DNA from: Cyclobacteriaceae bacterium
Lineage (GTDB): Bacteria > Bacteroidota > Bacteroidia > Cytophagales > Cyclobacteriaceae
Direction of reading: 5' to 3'
Length of the DNA: 7,628 bases
NCBI GenBank assembly: GCA_013140395.1
Contig: JABFSY010000499.1
Coordinates: 1-7,628 of the forward strand
The notes under the pieces are model-generated. The model ran no database searches and had not been told where the DNA came from. It worked only from the letters and a program-made list of their open reading frames with translations. The translations under genes were made by a program, and so were the position numbers. Below, piece by piece: positions 1 through 5,229 of the stretch (position 1 is its first letter; the number at the start of each line of letters is the position of its first letter).

Positions 1-39
1 TTATCGAGATGGCCGGTTTTTCATCGGCCATCTCGATAA
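1..39. repeat. Perfect 15-bp inverted repeat at the window edge
   Basis: Bases 1-15 (TTATCGAGATGGCCG) are the exact reverse complement of 25-39, separated by a 9-base loop (16-24, GTTTTTCAT). The left arm ends at base 1, so the repeat may continue outside the window. It lies inside the mogA reading frame, where such a structure is not expected. A fold-back join at a contig or read end is one explanation, and a real hairpin in the coding sequence is the other. Confidence 0.9.
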
Positions 40-208
40 GCGTCTTTTCTATTTGGGTCTGCTCATCGGGGATTACGGCATATTCTTTTTGCCACGAACT
101 TGTCAAGTATTCATTGAGTGTGGAAACAATTGCCTGACCCGGAATATCTTCGTATATCCCTTTGCTGGCACGGTCAGATACGTTGATAATCCCGATTTTA
201 ATAACCAC
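1..208 (-). CDS. mogA: Molybdopterin adenylyltransferase MogA, N-terminal part (cut by window edge)
   Basis: The first 69 codons of a minus-strand gene that runs off the left edge. The translation starts VIKIGIINVSDRASKGIY after the start residue and continues with an IPDEQTQIEKTL segment. Both align without gaps to the beginning of E. coli MogA (RIGLVSISDRASSGVY and IPDEQAIIEQTL), about a third of a normal ~195-residue protein. MogA adenylylates molybdopterin in the cytoplasm, preparing it for molybdate insertion in molybdenum cofactor synthesis. The conserved TTGGTGP loop would lie beyond the edge. The start is taken as GTG at 208-206, because an in-frame TAA lies four codons upstream and no ATG is available. 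It follows trhO by 46 bases with no promoter motif between, so the two may be cotranscribed. The last six codons or so lie in a perfect inverted repeat, and the residues there (KPAISI) fit the family less well, so they may not be genuine. Confidence 0.88.
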   Translation of the reverse strand, partial: MVIKIGIINVSDRASKGIYEDIPGQAIVSTLNEYLTSSWQKEYAVIPDEQTQIEKTLIEMADEKPAISI

Positions 209-254
209 TAGTATGATTTAAGAGAAATGAATACTGTTCGATTTGTTGGGCTCG

Positions 255-1286
255 TTAGCCTTCAATTTTGATTTTTGAATCTACTCGGCCTTTCTTAAAC
301 ACCTGCCGACCCTTGTTAACTCCTTTACGGATTTCTTTTTGAATAGCTGCAGGTAGGGCGATTGTTTCTTTGCACTCAATAGTGCAACACCCATCAAAAT
401 GTTCAGCGCACTCTTTGCATTGTATAAACAACAAATGGCAGCCATCATTTTTGCAGTTTGTATGGTCATCACAGGGCTTTCCGCACTGATGACATTTGCT
501 AATTATGTCCTCGGTAATGCGTTCTCCCAATCGCTCGTCAAACACAAAGTTTTTGCCCATAAATTTGTTTTCTAGGCCTTGTTCTTTCACTTGTTTAGCG
601 TACTCAATAATACCACCATCCAATTGAAAAACATTTTTGAATCCGCGGTGCTTAAACCAGGCACTGGCTTTTTCACAGCGAATGCCACCGGTGCAGTACA
701 TCAATAGATTTTGGTCGCGTTTTTCGTGAAGTAGTTCTTCCACCACTTTTAACTCTTCCCGGAACGTATCGACATCGGGGCGAATAGCATTTCTAAAATG
801 CCCCACTTCACTTTCGTAGTGATTGCGCATGTCTACAATGATCGTGTCTTTTTTTTCTTCTAGCTCATTAAAAGCACGTGCACTAACATGCACTCCGCGG
901 TCGGTAACATCAAAAGTAGCATCGTTGAGTCCATCAGCTACAATCTTGCTCCTAACGAGAATTTTCAATTTGAAAAATGACTTGCCATTATCATCAACTG
1001 CGGTGTTTAATCGAACGCCATCTAAAAATGGGATGCTGTACAATTGGGTTTTAAAAAATTCCAAATGTGCCGTTGGTACGCTGATCTGCGCATTGATTCC
1101 TTCATGCGCCACATAGATACGTCCCAGCACTTGAATAGATTCAAGCAATTGATACAATTCGTCTCTAAATACTTTTGGGTCAGAAAGCTGATGGTATCTA
1201 TAAAACGAAATAGTCAAGCGTGCTTCGGGTGCTTCTCTTAGCTTGGCCTTTAGTTCCTTTCCATTGATGCGATTATAAAGGGGCAT
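255..1286 (-). CDS. trhO: tRNA uridine(34) hydroxylase TrhO (rhodanese-type, YceA family)
   Basis: A full-length TrhO of 343 residues (E. coli TrhO/YceA is 350). The family makes 5-hydroxyuridine at the wobble position 34 of tRNAs by an oxygen-dependent route, in the cytoplasm. The N-terminal YceA domain spans roughly residues 22-115 and includes GRIYVAHEGINAQISV (55-70). A rhodanese domain spans about 145-240, with VDMRNHYESEVGHF and the active-site loop CTGGIRC, whose first Cys is C198 and last is C204. After it comes the family's cysteine-rich tail with Cys at 265, 268, 272, 278, 283, 290, 293, 300, 301 and 305, probably a metal-binding segment, then a basic end. The ATG at 1286-1284 lies 16 bases downstream of an exact TAnnTTTG motif and matches the family N-terminus, so this start is well supported. 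mogA follows after 46 bases. Confidence 0.96.
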   Translation of the reverse strand: MPLYNRINGKELKAKLREAPEARLTISFYRYHQLSDPKVFRDELYQLLESIQVLGRIYVAHEGINAQISVPTAHLEFFKTQLYSIPFLDGVRLNTAVDDNGKSFFKLKILVRSKIVADGLNDATFDVTDRGVHVSARAFNELEEKKDTIIVDMRNHYESEVGHFRNAIRPDVDTFREELKVVEELLHEKRDQNLLMYCTGGIRCEKASAWFKHRGFKNVFQLDGGIIEYAKQVKEQGLENKFMGKNFVFDERLGERITEDIISKCHQCGKPCDDHTNCKNDGCHLLFIQCKECAEHFDGCCTIECKETIALPAAIQKEIRKGVNKGRQVFKKGRVDSKIKIEG

Positions 1287-1302
1287 AATCTAACTTCAAG
1301 TG

Positions 1303-1310
1303 CAAAGATA
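1303..1310 (-). promoter_or_regulatory. Bacteroidota -7 element for trhO
   Basis: Read on the minus strand, the site is TATCTTTG, an exact match to the Bacteroidota -7 consensus TAnnTTTG. Sixteen bases separate it from the trhO ATG, which implies a leader of about ten bases. I see no good TTG -33 element at the usual distance, so only the -7 box is supported. Confidence 0.65.
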
Positions 1311-1346
1311 CGGATATTATAGAATTTTATTGATTGAGATAATTCG

Positions 1347-1988
1347 CTATTCAGTACTTGGTTTTAGTTTCCCTTTCAGCAGCATGTTGTATTCTTCGCA
1401 GGTCAGGTAACCTAATTTGTGACAGTATTGGCAAGTGGAGTAGGTATCTCCAAAATAGTTTTTCTTCACAACTACTGTCGAACCTTTGCAGATGGTGCAG
1501 GCTACCTTTCCCGTAGGGCCACAGTCGATCGTAAAATCACTGGACAAAACTTCTGATGCTAGCTTTGCCTCGCGTTCTTTTTCTTTAATTAATTCTCCTT
1601 CCGCCTGCGACAACCATCCGACTGCAGCTTCTGAATATTGTCCACTTGTTCCCTTCAATTGGACGTACTTGGTCAACCAGTCAACGCTTTGTTTGTACTT
1701 TCCCAGCAGGAAAGAATTCTTTCCAAAATGATAGGTTAAATCTGTCGGTACGCTTCTGATTTCTTTTAAAACTGCCTTGAACTTGGCGTCTGCTTGTTCA
1801 TATTGACCTTCTTCGGAGAGGCGAATGGCAGAATCTAGTTTTGTGGTAAGCTTTCGTTGTTTGTCTATTTGCTTTTGCGTTTCTATTTGCTGAATTTTTT
1901 CTTTCTCGGTTTGCGCAACGAGCGTAACTACTGAAACGATGCTGAATAGGAAAAACAGGAGATTGGTTTTAATCACAGAGTATGTCAA
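1347..1988 (-). CDS. Exported TPR-like protein with cysteine-pair cluster, function unknown
   Basis: I do not recognise a named family. The 213-residue product starts with a hydrophobic signal peptide (about residues 5-25) ending LVAQT, with probable cleavage between A25 and Q26. A charged Lys/Gln/Glu segment (27-52) follows, then two TPR-like helix pairs (about 51-77 and 84-111) with QYEQADAKFKAVL and KYKQSVDWLTKYV. The C-terminal part has six cysteines: C156, C164-x2-C167, C186-x2-C189 and C197. This resembles a DnaJ-type zinc finger (ACTICKGS, TCQYCHKLGYLTC). The start is uncertain. The TTG at 1988-1986 overlaps the stop of the upstream ACMSD gene as TTGA, but the in-frame GTG at 1976-1974 gives a more typical signal peptide (V/MIKTNLLFFLF). 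No in-frame ATG lies near the N-terminus and a TAA sits directly upstream of the TTG. The overlap indicates cotranscription with the amidohydrolase gene. Any role in the same process is inference. Confidence 0.8.
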   Translation of the reverse strand: MTYSVIKTNLLFFLFSIVSVVTLVAQTEKEKIQQIETQKQIDKQRKLTTKLDSAIRLSEEGQYEQADAKFKAVLKEIRSVPTDLTYHFGKNSFLLGKYKQSVDWLTKYVQLKGTSGQYSEAAVGWLSQAEGELIKEKEREAKLASEVLSSDFTIDCGPTGKVACTICKGSTVVVKKNYFGDTYSTCQYCHKLGYLTCEEYNMLLKGKLKPSTE

Positions 1989-2995
1989 TTAATAAATTTA
2001 CTTTTTGGCAAATCGAGCCATTCTAATACGGAGTTGCAAAATACATCTTCCTTTACTTGCTCGCTTAAATTCATCTCTTCAATAAACTTGCCAATTTCTA
2101 AATCACCCAAAGGGAATGGATAATCTGAACCTAGCATTACTTTTTTTGAGCCTTGTAGCTTCAAAACATATTCTAACATGAGCGGGTCATGAGTAATGCT
2201 ATCCACCCAAAACTTTGAGATGTAATTCCGTGGATTAAAGTTGTTATCGATGGCCACTAAATCCGGGCGGCAGTTAAATCCATGCTCTATTCTACCGATC
2301 GTTGGCAGAAAAGATCCTCCGGCATGGGCAAACATCACTCGAAGTTTTGGCAACTTTTCAAAAATGCCTCCGAAAATCATTGAACAAATCGCGCGCGATG
2401 TTTCTGCGGGCATACCTACCAGCCACGGTAGCCAGTAGCGCTGCATGTTCTTTTCACCCATCATGTTCCAGGGGTGAACCATCACCGCCAAATTCAATCT
2501 TTCACAGGCTTCGAAAATAGGGTAGAAGCGTTCTTCATTTAAGTTTTCGTCATTGATGTTAGAGCCAATCTGTAAGCCCACGAGCCCGATCTCTTTAAAG
2601 CGTTCCAATTCTTTTACCGCAAGCTCTGCATCTTGCATGGGGACTGTTCCAAGTCCGATATATTGCTTAGGATATTTCTCGACAAGCTTGCCAATATGGT
2701 CATTCAGAAATTCTGAGAGGGCGAGGCAATCCAACGGCTTTGCCCAATAGGAAAACATGACTGGAATTGTACAAACCACCTGGACCTGCGTATTGAACTG
2801 GTTGTATTCTTCAATACGTTCTTCGGCATCCCAGCAATTGCTTTTGATTTCGCGGAAAAATTGATTTCCGCGCATCATTTTTGCAACTCCTTTTTTGTGG
2901 TGTTGGAGATAAATGAAATCGCCATAGCCAAACTTCTCGCTCCAGTTGGGCATTTTTTTGGGGAGGATATGAGTATGGCTATCGATTTTGAGCAT
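1985..2995 (-). CDS. acmsd: 2-amino-3-carboxymuconate-6-semialdehyde decarboxylase (ACMSD), amidohydrolase family
   Basis: At 336 residues this is as long as human ACMSD, and it aligns almost without gaps. Recognisable blocks are IDSHTHILPK, KFGYGDFIYLQHHKKG, PVMFSYWAKP, YWLPWLVGMPAETS and DYPFPLGDLE. ACMSD is a zinc enzyme of the cytoplasm. It decarboxylates 2-amino-3-carboxymuconate 6-semialdehyde, steering tryptophan/3-hydroxyanthranilate (or 2-nitrobenzoate) breakdown away from quinolinate. The metal and catalytic residues are present: H7 and H9 (HxH), H174 in VHPWN, H224 in FAHAGG and D291 in GSDYPFP. R48 and W191 match residues of the human active site. No other kynurenine-pathway gene lies within the window. 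The gene has its own -7 element, and its TGA overlaps the start of the exported TPR-like gene. Bacterial equivalents are also called nbaD. Confidence 0.95.
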   Translation of the reverse strand: MLKIDSHTHILPKKMPNWSEKFGYGDFIYLQHHKKGVAKMMRGNQFFREIKSNCWDAEERIEEYNQFNTQVQVVCTIPVMFSYWAKPLDCLALSEFLNDHIGKLVEKYPKQYIGLGTVPMQDAELAVKELERFKEIGLVGLQIGSNINDENLNEERFYPIFEACERLNLAVMVHPWNMMGEKNMQRYWLPWLVGMPAETSRAICSMIFGGIFEKLPKLRVMFAHAGGSFLPTIGRIEHGFNCRPDLVAIDNNFNPRNYISKFWVDSITHDPLMLEYVLKLQGSKKVMLGSDYPFPLGDLEIGKFIEEMNLSEQVKEDVFCNSVLEWLDLPKSKFIN

Positions 2996-3013
2996 TCTGA
3001 CTTGGTAATTCTA

Positions 3014-3021
3014 CAAAGGTA
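3014..3021 (-). promoter_or_regulatory. Bacteroidota -7 element for the ACMSD gene
   Basis: On the minus strand this reads TACCTTTG, an exact TAnnTTTG match, 18 bases ahead of the ACMSD ATG in the 47-base gap after the Gfo/Idh/MocA gene. A TTG lies 14 bases further upstream, closer than the usual -33 spacing, so the upstream element is doubtful. The site suggests the ACMSD pair is transcribed separately from the oxidoreductase operon. Confidence 0.6.
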
Positions 3022-3042
3022 AGCGAATCCCTTTACAAAAAT

Positions 3043-4467
3043 TTACCAGCCCCATCCTTTTCGGTATTCCCTTTTCACAAAGGCATTGGCTTCATCAAAA
3101 TTGGTCACCTTCATAGCTTCGCCATCCCACAGTAGTTTGATGCCTCGGCCGGGGTAGTCAAATTGATTTAGTTTATTCGCTTTAGGTTTTCTTATATCAT
3201 AGCTGCGAATGGCCAAGTTACCCATTAATATTGTTTCGGTGAGCGGACCAGCAATTTTGAAATCCGAACTCAATTCTATTTTCTCATAGCCTGCAATGCA
3301 AGCATCCACCCACTGAACATAGTGACCAGGGTCTGGGCCACCCGGTACTCTCTTGATTGATTCAGGCACAGTGACTTCTGCGTTACGCGATTTTGGTAGC
3401 AGGGTAGGCTGTGCTCCATAGGTACCACACATCATTTTTCCTTTTGTACCAATAAATATGCAACCATTACCGCCATCTCCCATTTGTTCATTGGGGCCTA
3501 GTTCTTCGGGCCTCTCCGGTTTAATGCCCCCATCCATCCAATGAAGTTTAACTGCTGATTTTCCATTTCTCGCTGGAAAAGACATTGTGACAAAAGAGGA
3601 GGGGGGTCCACTCTCAGGGAAATACCCTCGCTTGAATTCATCTACATAGACGCTGCCCACACTTGCCGTTACATCAGTTGGATAGTTGAGACCCAACACA
3701 CGGAAAGGAGGTTCAATCAAATGACAACCCATATCTCCGAGTGCTCCTGTACCATAGTCCCACCAACCTCTCCAATTGAAGGGAACTAATTTCTCAACAT
3801 AATCCTTGTCAGGAGCTGTGCCGAGCCATAAATTCCAATCTAACTCTTTTGGTATTTCTGCTTTTTGGGTAGACCAAGCAATTCCCTGCGGCCAAACCGG
3901 ACGATCTGTCCAGCAATAGACAGTATGCACATCACCAATAATACCGGCCTCATACCAATCAATCAATTGACGAACACCATCACCACTGGCGCCTTGGTTT
4001 CCCATTTGTGTAACGACTCTGTATTTCTTCGCAGCCAAAGTAAGTGCACGTGCCTCGAAAATATCATGCGTCAGTGGCTTTTGCACATAAACGTGCTTAC
4101 CTAGCTGCATAGCGGCCATCGTTTGAACAGCATGATTGTGGTCAGGGGTAGACACTGATACGGCATCAATATGCTTATGCTCTTTATCGAGCATCTCTCG
4201 ATAATCTTTGTAGTATTTTGCTTTCGGGAATTTTGTCCTAGAATCAACAGCTCGTCTGTCATCAACATCGCATAGGAACGCTATTTCTGCTTTTGGATTT
4301 ATAGCAAAACTGGTTAAGTCACTACCGCCTTTTCCGCCAGCACCGATACCCGCGATGTACAGTTTATCACTGGGGGCGACAAAGCCCTTACCTAATACAA
4401 AACGAGGGAGAATAGTGAATGCAGCAGCTGCTCCTGCCTGCTGAATGAATTTTCTTCTTGATATCAT
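3043..4467 (-). CDS. Exported Gfo/Idh/MocA-family oxidoreductase with Tat signal
   Basis: A 474-residue NAD(P)-dependent dehydrogenase-type protein. The N-terminus has a twin-arginine signal (SRRKFIQ, residues 3-9) followed by a hydrophobic stretch AGAAAAFTIL, so export already folded with its cofactor is likely. Next comes a Rossmann nucleotide-binding loop (GIGAGGKGG, 40-48). STPDHNHA (106-113) and QKPLTHD (129-135) follow. The latter is the family's EKP motif with Gln for Glu and the catalytic Lys kept as K130. GALGDMGCHL (241-250) holds the conserved Asp/His pair of the active site. The long C-terminal region is typical of Bacteroidota members. Substrates in this family are usually sugars, cyclitols or their keto derivatives, and the exact one cannot be read from the sequence. 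It follows the GMC small-subunit gene by 21 bases with no promoter motif between, so it is probably in that operon. It may act on a keto-sugar made by the GMC enzyme (inference). Confidence 0.92.
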   Translation of the reverse strand: MISRRKFIQQAGAAAAFTILPRFVLGKGFVAPSDKLYIAGIGAGGKGGSDLTSFAINPKAEIAFLCDVDDRRAVDSRTKFPKAKYYKDYREMLDKEHKHIDAVSVSTPDHNHAVQTMAAMQLGKHVYVQKPLTHDIFEARALTLAAKKYRVVTQMGNQGASGDGVRQLIDWYEAGIIGDVHTVYCWTDRPVWPQGIAWSTQKAEIPKELDWNLWLGTAPDKDYVEKLVPFNWRGWWDYGTGALGDMGCHLIEPPFRVLGLNYPTDVTASVGSVYVDEFKRGYFPESGPPSSFVTMSFPARNGKSAVKLHWMDGGIKPERPEELGPNEQMGDGGNGCIFIGTKGKMMCGTYGAQPTLLPKSRNAEVTVPESIKRVPGGPDPGHYVQWVDACIAGYEKIELSSDFKIAGPLTETILMGNLAIRSYDIRKPKANKLNQFDYPGRGIKLLWDGEAMKVTNFDEANAFVKREYRKGWGW

Positions 4468-4488
4468 GCTGTAATCGTTAATGGTTTT

Positions 4489-5148
4489 TTAGTTTTCAAA
4501 TTTTACACTTTCTGTTAATGTTCTTTCATCATACTTTAAACCGAACTGATCTAATACCTCTTGTGGAACGCCATCCCATTGATTAGGTCTGTTCCCAACG
4601 TACCCGATGTCGTCAATGCCAATTTTGCTGGTATAAAATCCAGTAGCTGTAAGGTCTCGGAGCAGATTAAAGAACGCGACTCCCTGAGAAATTTCTGGTT
4701 TCGCTTTATCTGGAAAGGCAATTTCATCTACCATTTCTATTTGTTGAGCTGGCGTACACTCTGTGAACGCCTTTGTAAATCGTTTCATGCATTGAAGATC
4801 AAGCCATTTCAATCCTCCACGCATCGGTAGTTGATGGCGGGGCATGTCTTTTACGATAAACTCAATAAACTCAGGAACGCCCGCTTCGGTAGCACTACCA
4901 GAAATCTCATCTTTCGGAATGATAATGTCAACTAAGATCGTGATGGTCGCCATTTCATGGGCATCCAAAAATTTTTCTGCCGATACCTTTTTGAAATGCT
5001 CAATCTCATTCGGTTGGCGATCATGACCTCCATCGATCTTCGTCAGATCTGGTGCTTCTTCTTTTTTTGCAGGAGCACACGTTTGTAACAACGCAGCTGC
5101 GGAAAGTGAACCAACGGCAAGGGTTTTTAGGTATTTTCTTCTGTCCAT
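4489..5148 (-). CDS. Gluconate 2-dehydrogenase subunit 3-like protein (Tat-signal small subunit of a GMC dehydrogenase)
   Basis: A 219-residue small subunit of the gluconate 2-dehydrogenase subunit 3 type. These pair with FAD-containing GMC dehydrogenases of sugars and polyols and help bring them to the periplasm. The N-terminus has a Tat-like signal (DRRKYLKTLAVGS, then SAAALL) ending in LQTC. C24 could be a lipid-modified Cys, although Q at -2 and T at -1 make this a weak lipobox. The mature part has the typical TITILVDIIIPKDE (68-81), where the strand leads into the P-[KR]-D-E motif. It is followed by a GVPEFIEFIV helix and, near the end, TATGFYTSKIGIDDIGYVG. It lies between the GMC gene (81 bases upstream) and the Gfo/Idh/MocA gene (21 bases downstream). 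The carrier role follows from characterised FAD-glucose dehydrogenases, where the Tat-bearing small subunit exports the signal-less catalytic subunit. Confidence 0.9.
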   Translation of the reverse strand: MDRRKYLKTLAVGSLSAAALLQTCAPAKKEEAPDLTKIDGGHDRQPNEIEHFKKVSAEKFLDAHEMATITILVDIIIPKDEISGSATEAGVPEFIEFIVKDMPRHQLPMRGGLKWLDLQCMKRFTKAFTECTPAQQIEMVDEIAFPDKAKPEISQGVAFFNLLRDLTATGFYTSKIGIDDIGYVGNRPNQWDGVPQEVLDQFGLKYDERTLTESVKFEN

Positions 5149-5150
5149 AA

Positions 5151-5227
5151 TAGTAGTTAGTAGTAAGACGTAAGTATCAAGATTCCGAAGTTAGAGTCTA
5201 ATGTCTCTATACTTATGTCTCAAGTCT
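5151..5227. repeat. Low-complexity intergenic repeat with imperfect inverted arms
   Basis: The 81-base gap between the GMC gene and its small-subunit gene is built of short reiterated units. A perfect tandem TAGTAGT occupies 5151-5157 and 5158-5164. GTCT occurs four times (5196, 5203, 5217, 5224). The arms 5166-5177 (AGACGTAAGTAT) and 5209-5220 (ATACTTATGTCT) pair in 11 of 12 positions around a 31-base spacer, which itself contains TTAGA-G-TCTAA (5191-5201). It ends two bases before the GMC stop codon. The composition resembles the AGTCT/AGACT-rich dispersed intergenic repeats of Bacteroidota, which I recall but cannot confirm here. Confidence 0.6.
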
Positions 5228-5229
5228 AT

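Noticed and set aside
1..39. The edge inverted repeat as an intrinsic terminator
   Set aside because: It sits inside the mogA reading frame. On the minus strand the loop is A-rich and no T-run follows the stem, so termination there is not supported.
209..254. A separate promoter for mogA
   Set aside because: I found no TAnnTTTG match in the 46 bases between trhO and mogA on the minus strand, so shared transcription with trhO is the simpler reading.
823..1241. Plus-strand frames of 97 and 65 codons inside trhO
   Set aside because: Both are antisense to a fully conserved TrhO protein with intact motifs, and neither has a recognisable product.
3022..3042. A transcription terminator after the Gfo/Idh/MocA gene
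   Set aside because: The bases after the stop include a short T-run but no GC-rich stem ahead of it, so no intrinsic terminator can be called.
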